A stretch of DNA of 6,559 bases from Colimorpha sp045598945 (GTDB lineage Bacteria; Bacteroidota; Bacteroidia; Bacteroidales; P3): assembly GCA_045598945.1 (NCBI GenBank), contig JAZRVD010000192.1, positions 1 through 6,559 of the forward strand. The letters are read 5' to 3'. Under the pieces are notes generated by a model, which was not told the DNA's origin, searched no databases, and saw nothing but the letters and a program-made list of their open reading frames with translations. Below, piece after piece: positions 1 through 6,461 of the stretch. Both the position numbers and the translations under genes were made by a program. The number at the start of each line of letters is the position of its first letter. The stretch's first letter is position 1.

Positions 1-1726
1 AGCGGCGCGACACATAGTAGCAGTCTGCCAAGCGATTGTAGGCATCGCAAGTTTGACGGGCTTCCACAGTGCCTGCCTTAAGACGAATAAAAGACTCAAA
101 CATGCGAGCAGCATCGTCGTAGTTCTCACTCTTCATCAGCAGATAGCCTTGAGTATAGAGTGCTTGCGGATAATAGGCAGACTGTTTGGCGCTACTGCTA
201 AGCAGAAAGCGGTCGATAAATTTGAATGCTTGGTCGTATTTGCCCATGCGAAAGAGCGCTTCGCCATATAGATAGTTGGCGTTGGCGCCCAGCTTGACAT
301 CGATATTCACCTCGCCGGCTTTGGCAAAATGCTTGGCAGCTTGTTCAACCTTGCCCTTGTTGAAAAGCTCGATGCCATAGTTGAACAATATACGCTGATA
401 GGCGCGGTTGAGAGTTGTATTGCGGTCGGAGATGCCTTCTATCAGTGTCAAGGCATCCTTATAGTTGTGAGTAGTCAGGTAGAGCGAGGCGAGAATTTCC
501 TGCACCTCCTGCTTATGCTTGCTGTGCGGATATTGCTTGAGATAGTCCTGAAACGAGCGGATGCTCTCGTTATAAGGGTTGATATTCATCTCGCACGACA
601 GCTTGGCATAGCAGAACAAGGCGTCCTCGGTAATGACAGCGTTGTGTTTCAGCTTGGAGGCTTGCAGGAACATGCTGCGCGCCTTCTCCTTCATATTTTT
701 CTTTAGGTATATGTCGCCGAGTGTATAGAAGGCGTTTTGCGCCACGCTGTCGTCGCAGGCGGTCTTGCGTTCAAGGTATGCCGCCGCCGAGTCGTACTGC
801 TGCAGCATATAGTAGCAGTAGCCCATCTGATAGTAGTTGTCCTGCGGGGTGCAGGCGGCGCGTGTAGGTGCTATGCGCTTGTTTGTTGATGGCGGCTCCT
901 TGTCGTCGGCAGCCATAGCGCGATGGTAGAAAGGCAGAGCTTCAGAATATTCGCCCCTATTGTAGTACACCTCAGCCACCATCTGCGCCACCTCGCCAGG
1001 CTTGTAAGCTTGTGGGTCGGCAAGAAGGCTTGGCGCCATAGCGAGCATATCGTCGTAGCGACCAAGATAGTACAAAATACGCACCTCGTAGTTTGGTGCA
1101 AGACTGGCAAACTTGGCGCTATTCTTAAGCTTCTCAAAGTTGGCGAGAGAGAGGTCGTATTCGCCATCGGCATACTGAATATGGGCGTAATAATAGAGCG
1201 AGGCATCGGCATATTTCGACTCGCCGCCCACCTGCTGCACAAAGTAAGGCTTGGCCTCCTTTATCTTATCGGCTTGCAAGTAACAATAGCCTGTCTTAAA
1301 GTTGTACTCGCCGCGATGGTTATACTCCACCTCTTGCACCTTCACCGTCTTGTAGTTAGCGAGAGCCTTGTCGAACTTGCCGCGCGAATAGTAGAAATTA
1401 CCCAAATAGAAGCGTGCCATGTTGCAATGCGAACTATAAGGGTATTCTTCAAGAAAGCCAGATAGACGCAATTCGGCATCGTTGTTGTCGAGACGCACGG
1501 CACATACGGCGGCGCGATAGCAAGCCTCGCCAGACCATACCCCCCCCGACTTGCAGGTAGCGTCGAACAGTTGTTGAGCGGCGGCATATTTTTCCTTTCT
1601 GAAAAGGTCCGAAGCCTGGTCGTAGATAGCCTGTTGCCGCTGCGAGCCTATATATTTTTGAGAAAAAAGAGCACTTCCCGACAGTAGAAATACTGCGATA
1701 AAAACGTAATACTTAATACGTTGCAT
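1..1726 (-). CDS. Exported TPR-repeat protein (3' end cut off by window)
   Basis: One uninterrupted minus-strand frame runs from the ATG at 1726 to the window edge, giving 575 codons and no stop. The N-terminus is a signal peptide: MQRIKYY, a hydrophobic core to about residue 20, then SALFSQ. There is no lipobox cysteine, so the product is probably periplasmic or outer-membrane associated. The rest is helical repeats typical of TPRs, with recurring Tyr/Gly/Ala positions such as LGNFYYSRGKFDKALANY (108-125), AEVYYNRGEYSEALPFY (251-267), LGDIYLKKNMKEKARSMF (336-353) and LYGEALFRMGKYDQAFKF (486-503). Bacteroidetes commonly encode such exported TPR proteins of roughly 1000 residues, so a large C-terminal part probably lies outside the window. 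They are generally protein-interaction scaffolds; I cannot name a partner. No Shine-Dalgarno precedes the start, which is normal for this phylum. Its base composition is clearly GC-richer than the genes above it. An 8-G run encodes part of residues 60-63 without breaking the frame. Confidence 0.9.
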   Translation of the reverse strand, partial: MQRIKYYVFIAVFLLSGSALFSQKYIGSQRQQAIYDQASDLFRKEKYAAAQQLFDATCKSGGVWSGEACYRAAVCAVRLDNNDAELRLSGFLEEYPYSSHCNMARFYLGNFYYSRGKFDKALANYKTVKVQEVEYNHRGEYNFKTGYCYLQADKIKEAKPYFVQQVGGESKYADASLYYYAHIQYADGEYDLSLANFEKLKNSAKFASLAPNYEVRILYYLGRYDDMLAMAPSLLADPQAYKPGEVAQMVAEVYYNRGEYSEALPFYHRAMAADDKEPPSTNKRIAPTRAACTPQDNYYQMGYCYYMLQQYDSAAAYLERKTACDDSVAQNAFYTLGDIYLKKNMKEKARSMFLQASKLKHNAVITEDALFCYAKLSCEMNINPYNESIRSFQDYLKQYPHSKHKQEVQEILASLYLTTHNYKDALTLIEGISDRNTTLNRAYQRILFNYGIELFNKGKVEQAAKHFAKAGEVNIDVKLGANANYLYGEALFRMGKYDQAFKFIDRFLLSSSAKQSAYYPQALYTQGYLLMKSENYDDAARMFESFIRLKAGTVEARQTCDAYNRLADCYYVSRR

Positions 1727-1888
1727 AAAAATACAATATTGACTAAATAACTATAAAAATACACATTTTATTGATATGCGACGTATTATATGTTATTATC
1801 AACCAAGAAAAAGCATTGCGTCCTAAATATTTTTTAATATACAAAGAATAAGAAGTTTGGTTTGCAAAGAAATAAGTATTACCTTTAA
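1727..1888. other. AT-rich spacer upstream of the TPR gene
   Basis: Very AT-rich sequence that must contain the 5' untranslated region and probably the promoter of the TPR gene. I looked for the Bacteroidetes promoter pattern (TTTG near -33, TAnnTTTG near -7) on the minus strand and found no full match; the nearest is a TATTCTTTG-like stretch around 1842-1850 with one base too many. I see no RNA gene, repeat array or convincing small gene here. Confidence 0.5.
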
Positions 1889-2044
1889 CAATACCAAAAC
1901 TCTCATGGCAAAGATAATGTTTTTTTGCTCGAATTTTTATCAAATGAAAAACCATTTGTATTTTGGTATCGTCGAAAAAGCGGAGAAGAGCTCTACTGGG
2001 GAGCAACTCCTCAAGGAATAGTCGACAAGATAAAATACCGATGA
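1889..2044 (+). pseudogene. Orphan plus-strand reading frame, possible 3' gene remnant
   Basis: A plus-strand frame stays open for 51 codons between a TAA at 1886-1888 and a TGA at 2042-2044 and has no ATG at its beginning. Its translation looks protein-like: NVFLLEFLSNEKPFVFWY is followed by a charged stretch and then ELYWGATPQGIVDKIKYR before the stop. It could be the tail of a gene whose 5' part was lost. I do not recognise the family. It ends only a few bases from where transposase similarity stops on the other strand, so an old rearrangement junction may lie near 2045. The length is short enough that chance is a real alternative. Confidence 0.25.
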
Positions 2045-2050
2045 CGATAG

Positions 2051-2289
2051 GCTGCCATATGCGTCAATCTTACGTTTGATGGTGCGTGAGGAACATCCGT
2101 ATTTCTTCGCAAGTTAGTCGTATGTCTGTTTCAACACGGAATATTCACACCACAATTCGGGTGCATCTATACGTGTTTGCCTCTTAAAGATTGTTTTCCA
2201 CAAGCATGGCATTTGTATAACTGGCGCCCATTTACCATGACATTTTTCTTTGTTATCGGGCTGCCACAATGAATGCATTTTTTATTCAT
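2051..2289 (-). pseudogene. Decayed transposase N-terminus (zinc ribbon plus HTH)
   Basis: From the ATG at 2289 the minus strand encodes a zinc ribbon: MNKKCIHCGSP, then a second pair in YKCHACGKQ, giving CxxC-x18-CxxC. The frame meets TAG at 2169-2167. Skipping two bases (or restoring one) near 2174-2175 recovers the continuation RIDAPELWCEYSVLKQTYD, then an in-frame TAA at 2116-2114 where Gln would fit, then LAKKYGCSSRTIKRKIDAYG, a helix-turn-helix typical of these proteins. Recognisable similarity ends near 2051 and no DDE catalytic domain follows. This architecture matches, from memory, transposases labelled IS256 family, variant Zn-binding type, which are common in Bacteroidales. At least one frameshift, one nonsense codon and a truncation make it non-functional. 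It is a scar of an insertion sequence, not an active element. Confidence 0.75.
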
Positions 2290-2367
2290 TACCTTTGAAC
2301 GCTGTATCGTGCTATTATTATCAACATTATAAAGATTTCAGCCTCAATATTGGCCATTACGTCAGTT
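2290..2367. other. Spacer between the GTPase operon and the transposase scar
   Basis: Short AT-rich gap after the 33-codon gene. It would hold the 3' end of the GTPase operon transcript and perhaps the outer end of the old insertion sequence. I find no strong GC hairpin followed by a T tract, so no intrinsic terminator can be called. The only palindromic feature is a short CAATATTG near 2346-2353. Confidence 0.4.
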
Positions 2368-2469
2368 TTATTTTTTACCGCCTGGAAGCAGGATAATGGA
2401 TAATAATATCATAAGCGCACCCCCAATTTTTTTTAATCCACTTTTAGTACGATTTTTCTTTTCGTCCAT
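2368..2469 (-). CDS. Putative 33-residue single-span membrane protein
   Basis: A short minus-strand frame starts with ATG at 2469, 18 bases after the stop of the 561-residue GTPase gene, and ends with TAA at 2370-2368. The peptide has a charged, lysine-rich N-terminus (MDEKKNRTKSGLKK), a hydrophobic core of about 16 residues (IGGALMILLSIILLPG) and a short basic tail (GKK). That layout is the usual look of a small single-pass membrane protein. The core is short for a full transmembrane helix, so peripheral insertion is possible. Its position makes it the likely last gene of the GTPase operon, and a membrane anchor or effector working with membrane-remodelling GTPases would make sense, but that role is inferred. 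No Shine-Dalgarno is visible, as elsewhere in this window. I know no named family for it. A chance reading frame cannot be excluded at this length. Confidence 0.5.
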   Translation of the reverse strand: MDEKKNRTKSGLKKIGGALMILLSIILLPGGKK

Positions 2470-2487
2470 AATTCAATATTTTTAAAA

Positions 2488-4173
2488 TTACACTTCTTCG
2501 AAATCAACATATTCACCATTTTTCCACTGATTGACCTTTTCCTTGAAGGTTTCCAATTCAGAAAGTTTCTGGCGGAGTTTCTCAACCTCAGAGTTACGTT
2601 CATTCAATTGTTTCTGCATTTCAAGAAATGAAGGAGCAAAGTTTTTATAGTAATCGTCATCTTTGAATGAATCATAAACCTGTGCAAAGATATCATCCAG
2701 TGCTTTACGCAAGGAAGCCTTTGTTTTGTCAAGTTCTTTGCTATTTTTCCATTTCTTGTACCATTTATAGGCCTCTATAGCTACATTTATACCTACTGCT
2801 AAACGACCAATAACATTTGTAAATTTCTTACCAAGATTTATAGCACCCCATGGTTTGAACTTATAGCTCTTTGCAATCACATCACGAATAGCTTTAACCT
2901 GTTCACCTGATACATTTACAGTCTTAAGGTAATCAGCACCAACTTTCAGCGCACTGGTTATAAACTGATTCTGAGCATCAAACTCATGCTCAAATTTTAC
3001 AAGACTTGATTGTATTACAGAATTATTCGATTCTGAGCAGGATGAAATTATTTGATTAATATTTCTTTGAAGCACGTAGAATGTAACATTGCCATCCTGT
3101 ACTCCCAATGCCCTATCAACAACCTCACCGATTGTTTCAGTCGATGCACCTTTAATATCTGCATACAAACCACTCCTATACTGGTCTAATTGCTTCTGCA
3201 TTTCACTAAGGTTCAGCATCAGTTCAGACTTTAGCTGCTGTACATCCTGGGACAAATCCTTGCATGATTCATCAACCTTCTTCAAAGACTTTTGAACAGG
3301 TTTACAAAACCCATCAACCTCATCGCCAATAGTTGCAATCATATCTTTGATAGAAGCAAATGCAGCAGAGGTGCCTAATTTCAATGCATCACTATTGTTT
3401 ACTACATCATTTAGGTTATCCCTCAGGAGGTTAATATGAGAACGACGAATATAATCATCAGGTTTGTTGAACCAATGATTAAGTCCTTTTCCCTTAGGAT
3501 CTGCAGAAATACATACGACATGCAACTTGTTTTCTTCGTCTGGAGTAAGATTTATTGCATTGCGCAGACGAGCAATAAGCGCATTACGTTTTATTTCATT
3601 ACCACGCTTATAGTCAATATCATCAAGAAGATCATAGCCAGCTTCATCCATCTTGTTGATAACAAAAATGGAATACTCTAATTTATTCAGATCTCGCATA
3701 ATCCACTTAATGATTGGAATATGACTGTCCTTAAGTGGGTTTACTGCATCGCATACATAAATCACAATATGTGCTTCTGAAAGATACTTCTTTGTTATAT
3801 CAGAGTACTTGATGTTCTTTCCATCGAGTTCTTTCTCTTTGGTACCGAACAATCCTGGAGTATCAACGATCTCAAAACCTTCTTTCAAACCTGCAGGACG
3901 ATAAACCATCAATTCGTCAGAAGATTCATCCTGGTCGATTTTCATCGTATCTTCCAATCTACCAAGTAAGCCAGCAATCGCACTGGTCTTGCCATCTGAA
4001 AAACTGCCAAGCAGAACAATGCGTACAATACCATCTTCTAACATAGATTTTACACTGTCCACTTTCTTTAAGATGTCTTGCAGGTCCAAACCATACTTGA
4101 CACCCTCTTTTACAAGTTTTTCAAGCATAACGAACTTCTTACCGACATTGTTGGAAAAACTAAACTGCTCCAT
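2488..4173 (-). CDS. Dynamin-like GTPase, LeoA-like (561 aa)
   Basis: An intact GTPase of the dynamin-like type. After a helical N-terminus the G domain shows all expected motifs: P-loop GSFSDGKTS at 56-64, DTPG at 104-107, NKMD at 173-176 and a G5-like CISAD at 221-225. Residues from about 260 to 430 are predicted helical and heptad-rich, like the stalk of bacterial dynamin-like proteins. Residues about 436-476 (SYKFKPWGAINLGKKF, then a weakly hydrophobic helix ending WYKKWK) look like a membrane-binding paddle, and 515-551 form a coiled coil ending in an acidic tail. The length is close to that of E. coli LeoA as I recall it (about 570 residues). Its ATG lies inside the end of the upstream GTPase gene (14-base overlap), so the two are very probably co-translated and may form a complex. 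The expected activity is GTP-driven membrane remodelling; an anti-phage role as in Eleos is inferred. Other bacterial dynamin-like subfamilies remain possible. Confidence 0.85.
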   Translation of the reverse strand: MEQFSFSNNVGKKFVMLEKLVKEGVKYGLDLQDILKKVDSVKSMLEDGIVRIVLLGSFSDGKTSAIAGLLGRLEDTMKIDQDESSDELMVYRPAGLKEGFEIVDTPGLFGTKEKELDGKNIKYSDITKKYLSEAHIVIYVCDAVNPLKDSHIPIIKWIMRDLNKLEYSIFVINKMDEAGYDLLDDIDYKRGNEIKRNALIARLRNAINLTPDEENKLHVVCISADPKGKGLNHWFNKPDDYIRRSHINLLRDNLNDVVNNSDALKLGTSAAFASIKDMIATIGDEVDGFCKPVQKSLKKVDESCKDLSQDVQQLKSELMLNLSEMQKQLDQYRSGLYADIKGASTETIGEVVDRALGVQDGNVTFYVLQRNINQIISSCSESNNSVIQSSLVKFEHEFDAQNQFITSALKVGADYLKTVNVSGEQVKAIRDVIAKSYKFKPWGAINLGKKFTNVIGRLAVGINVAIEAYKWYKKWKNSKELDKTKASLRKALDDIFAQVYDSFKDDDYYKNFAPSFLEMQKQLNERNSEVEKLRQKLSELETFKEKVNQWKNGEYVDFEEV

Positions 4174-5935
4174 ATGTTGTATTATTTAATTTGTTTATGA
4201 TTTTTCTTATATCATTTTTCAAAGAAGAAATAGAATTAGACAAAGCACTCAGATTATCGATTTCCTTATCTATCTCACGTATAAGCTTTTTTTGTTCGTC
4301 ATTGAGTTGACATTCTAAAGCTTTTATATTGTCACGCACCTGAGATAGTGATTCGTTCTCTGCATTAGAAATACTTTTTGCAATATATTTCTTTGCTTCC
4401 GCTTTGCCTCCATCTCCAGATACGCCACTTACAACTGCACCGATAGCTGCACCAATACATGCACCTATAAGTGTTCCTACTCCTGGGATAACCAATCCTA
4501 TGGCTGCACCTGTAGCAGCCATACTAGCTGTTCCAAGAGCAACGTTGCCTATTTTGTCCAAATTTAAGTCAAGCTCCTCTAATGCCTCACTTAAATTAAC
4601 AGTTACATTTACGTTATTAGGAATGTTGAAATTTGACTTCAATTTAACAGAAGGCAATTCTTTATTTTTATTGTCAATCTTACGAGTTGCATTTTTAATC
4701 TCATTAAGTATGGCATTTGATATTTCAGTGTTTATCTCACTACTAATAGCTTTTGCTCTTTTTTCTCCATTTGACTTTAATGTATCAAAACCTTGATCGA
4801 CAAAAACATATAACTCTATCTTAAGTTTATATAGTTCTGTTCTGATTATGTTAGGAACTTTCTGCTCTAAGCTAGTTTTTGTGCTACCCAATATCTGCTT
4901 GACATCACGTTTAAAATTCCTAAGTTTCTGCTCTATGTCTGATGTATCAATATCGCCACTCAACAGAGCTTTTTCCATGCTGTTTTCAGACCTGCGTGCC
5001 AAAGATATCATCTTCTGTTTATTAGCCTTGGCTATCTCATCGGTAAAACTTGATGCTTTTTCTTCCACCAACTGTCTAATGGTATGGAACTGACTGAACC
5101 GAAGGACTTCATCTGCATCACCAAAGTACTTGATAAGTTTTTCCTGATTCCTTTGTAAATCTTTACGCTTATTTGAAAAACTTGCCTTGGCACACATTGC
5201 CAACAATGCCTGAAGGGTAATGTTACCTTTATATACATCGCCAAGAATATTCTGAAAAGCCTCTTTAATAAGTTTTTCATTCTTCAATACCCCTGAAGTA
5301 AGAAGCGTTTCTCGTTCTTCTTCTTCATCATAGTTTGTTATAGAGCCACGAACATTTTGGATTGAATATACATTTACCCAATCTCCAAGATAATTCTTTA
5401 TTTTCTCTGCAGTTGCACTGTCTGGCTTCTTATTATGACCTTGGACATAGAAAACACAATGTGCCTTATGCAATGCCTCTTTTATAATATCTCGAAAATC
5501 CTCTTCATTTCCTTCAATACCAGGGACATCAATAAGCGTGAATTGTTTTCCTGTTATTGACATTTTATATTCATGATAGTCCTTTGTGAAATCTTGACGT
5601 CCATCACCAACTATAAGACCATCTTGACCTTTCTTTCGATTTGGTTCAAACAATATACGAAATGTTTCAATGATGGTACTCTTTCCTGCATTTGTCTCAC
5701 CGAAGAAAGCTATGACGAGATTATCCCACGATATAAGATTCATGGCATTATCAATCTCTTCCGAAATATTTTCCATCTCTTTATCCAATGCCATATACAT
5801 ATTAGATTGGAGCATAGATATATTCTTATGATTGGATTTATAAGTACCAACCTCGTCACGAATCTGTCGCAACAGATTCAGCAATTCTATATATCGTTTT
5901 CCTATTTCATCCTTAGTTGCTCTGCTTGGTTTCAT
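4160..5935 (-). CDS. Dynamin-like GTPase with hydrophobic hairpin, LeoBC-like (591 aa)
   Basis: An intact P-loop GTPase. The N-terminal 70 residues are helical; then come P-loop GETNAGKST (79-87), DVPG (136-139) and, at the G4 position, QNVRG (193-197) in place of the standard NKxD. A helical middle region (about 300-425) is followed by a Gly/Ala-rich hydrophobic stretch at 463-507 that includes GAAIGLVIPGVGTLIGACIG; its repeated GxxxG spacing suggests a membrane-inserting helical hairpin. Residues 527-586 form a coiled coil. GTPase, stalk, membrane element and coiled coil together suit a bacterial dynamin-like protein that acts on membranes. The start ATG at 5935 overlaps the stop of the 70-codon frame upstream (ATGA), and its end overlaps the next GTPase gene by 14 bases, so it sits in the middle of a coupled operon. 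From memory, the NxR-type G4 and the pairing with a LeoA-like partner resemble LeoBC of Eleos. The GTPase call is firm; the subfamily is moderate. Confidence 0.83.
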   Translation of the reverse strand: MKPSRATKDEIGKRYIELLNLLRQIRDEVGTYKSNHKNISMLQSNMYMALDKEMENISEEIDNAMNLISWDNLVIAFFGETNAGKSTIIETFRILFEPNRKKGQDGLIVGDGRQDFTKDYHEYKMSITGKQFTLIDVPGIEGNEEDFRDIIKEALHKAHCVFYVQGHNKKPDSATAEKIKNYLGDWVNVYSIQNVRGSITNYDEEEERETLLTSGVLKNEKLIKEAFQNILGDVYKGNITLQALLAMCAKASFSNKRKDLQRNQEKLIKYFGDADEVLRFSQFHTIRQLVEEKASSFTDEIAKANKQKMISLARRSENSMEKALLSGDIDTSDIEQKLRNFKRDVKQILGSTKTSLEQKVPNIIRTELYKLKIELYVFVDQGFDTLKSNGEKRAKAISSEINTEISNAILNEIKNATRKIDNKNKELPSVKLKSNFNIPNNVNVTVNLSEALEELDLNLDKIGNVALGTASMAATGAAIGLVIPGVGTLIGACIGAAIGAVVSGVSGDGGKAEAKKYIAKSISNAENESLSQVRDNIKALECQLNDEQKKLIREIDKEIDNLSALSNSISSLKNDIRKIINKLNNTTYGAV

Positions 5936-6144
5936 TGAAGAAGAAATTTCAATACTTTCTTTATTGTCTTGCCTTGAAGTTTTTCCCTTGTATTAGAACC
6001 GCGACCCTGTTTTTCTGTTTTTTTCTTTTTTGATGATTCATTCACCGAGCCATCAACACAAACTTTTGAAGAAAAATTTACTACGGAATAACATGTGTTT
6101 ACCAAATCCTTAACAGTCTTACATTTCTTCAGCTGATAGTCCAT
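5932..6144 (-). CDS. Small, very basic protein of 70 residues
   Basis: A minus-strand frame whose TGA overlaps the ATG of the 591-residue GTPase gene by four bases (ATGA), the hallmark of coupled translation. The product is strongly basic: I count 15 Lys and 2 Arg against 6 acidic residues. It has three cysteines (8, 18, 29), a probable helix at 9-22 (KTVKDLVNTCYSVV), a low-complexity linker with a KKKK run at 39-42, and a C-terminal amphipathic basic helix (about 58-69). I recognise no family. The charge would suit binding of nucleic acid or anionic membrane. The start is uncertain: the ATG at 6163 reads MKYQTINGLSAEEM in another frame and would join smoothly to KTVKDL if one base (6121) were skipped. 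The piece may therefore be the 3' part of a longer, recoded or damaged gene. Confidence 0.5.
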   Translation of the reverse strand: MDYQLKKCKTVKDLVNTCYSVVNFSSKVCVDGSVNESSKKKKTEKQGRGSNTREKLQGKTIKKVLKFLLQ

Positions 6145-6163
6145 TGATAGTTTGATATTTCAT
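6122..6163 (-). other. 14-codon linking frame between the two small upstream ORFs
   Basis: ATG at 6163 overlaps the stop of the 46-codon frame (ATGA) and reads MKYQTINGLSAEEM before TAA at 6121-6119. Reading ATG, skipping the T at 6121, then AAG ACT GTT gives SAEEM-KTVKDLVN, which looks more natural than the N-terminus of the 70-codon frame. With a -1 shift on the A9 run upstream and this +1 shift, the whole stretch from 6300 to 5932 would encode one protein of 122 residues. Two sequence errors, two mutations or recoding would each give this pattern. Confidence 0.35.
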
Positions 6164-6300
6164 AAGTATAACTTTACATTTTTTTTTACATCAAGTTCTA
6201 CCATATTAAGACATCCTGCTTTCTTAATGTCTATTCCATAGATTCGCATAAACGCATCAACAACATTTTGTCCTCCAATAGTGACAACAGGTTTACTCAT
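6160..6300 (-). CDS. Putative 46-residue protein at the head of the GTPase operon
   Basis: A short minus-strand frame from ATG at 6300 to TGA at 6162-6160. The translation is balanced and protein-like: MSKPVVTIGGQNVVDAFM, then RIYGIDIKKAGCLNMVELDV, then a lysine-rich end. A strand-helix start fits a small folded domain, but I know no family. It contains nine consecutive A residues (6187-6179 on the minus strand, codons GTA AAA AAA AAT). A shift to the -1 frame there continues as KKKCKVIL into MKYQTINGLSAEEM. Its stop overlaps the ATG at 6163 by four bases (ATGA). The same frame reopens after the TGA as the 70-codon frame. It may be a stand-alone small gene or the first part of a larger one. 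Confidence 0.4.
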   Translation of the reverse strand: MSKPVVTIGGQNVVDAFMRIYGIDIKKAGCLNMVELDVKKNVKLYL

Positions 6301-6439
6301 TGTCTATGTAACGACTTTTACAATCATGCCTGGCTCAACACAAGTGCCATTGCAGTTCATGATATGTTTCGTTGTTATTTTGAATCTTGCCAACTATAGG
6401 TATTGCGTGATATATTTTATTATTGCTGTCCGGTAAAAT
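6293..6439 (-). pseudogene. Broken coding-like stretch upstream of the small ORFs
   Basis: Two overlapping frames look protein-like but are short and interrupted. One runs from 6439, just after a TGA, as ILPDSNNKIYHAIPIVGKIQ, then NNNETYHELQWHLC, meets TGA at 6337-6335 and goes on as ARHDCKSRYIDNE to a TAA at 6295-6293 that overlaps the start of the 46-codon frame by eight bases. The other begins with ATG at 6360 (MNCNGTCVEPGMIVKVVT), ends with TAG at 6306-6304 and is in phase with the 46-codon frame. They may be remains of genes that once preceded the GTPase pair, or chance. I do not recognise either. Confidence 0.25.
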
Positions 6440-6461
6440 TCAAAATAGCATAAATTATCTG

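Noticed and set aside
923..1465. 180-codon plus-strand open frame
   Set aside because: It lies antisense to the continuous TPR gene, whose repeat pattern and signal peptide are convincing; the plus frame is a by-product of its GC-rich codons. The same holds for 53-271 and 329-706 on the plus strand and for the minus-strand off-frame stretches at 871-1242 and 1342-1587.
1743..2006. 87-codon minus-strand open frame upstream of the TPR gene
   Set aside because: The translation lacks domain features, is unlike a natural protein in composition, and overlaps a more protein-like plus-strand frame. It is best seen as an open stretch in AT-rich spacer DNA.
2385..2396. CCTG-CAGG mini hairpin as an intrinsic terminator for the GTPase operon
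   Set aside because: The stem is only four base pairs, lies inside the 33-codon frame and is not followed by a T tract on the minus strand.
4404..4796. 130-codon plus-strand open frame with Pro/Ala-rich start
   Set aside because: It is antisense to the Gly/Ala-rich hairpin region of the 591-residue GTPase, whose repeated codons explain the open frame. Other plus-strand frames at 3089-3295, 3436-3681, 3989-4189, 4848-5093 and 5573-5938 are likewise antisense to the GTPase genes.
5032..5280. 82-codon minus-strand frame inside the first GTPase gene
   Set aside because: It is an off-frame reading within an intact gene with clear motifs; no independent evidence supports it.
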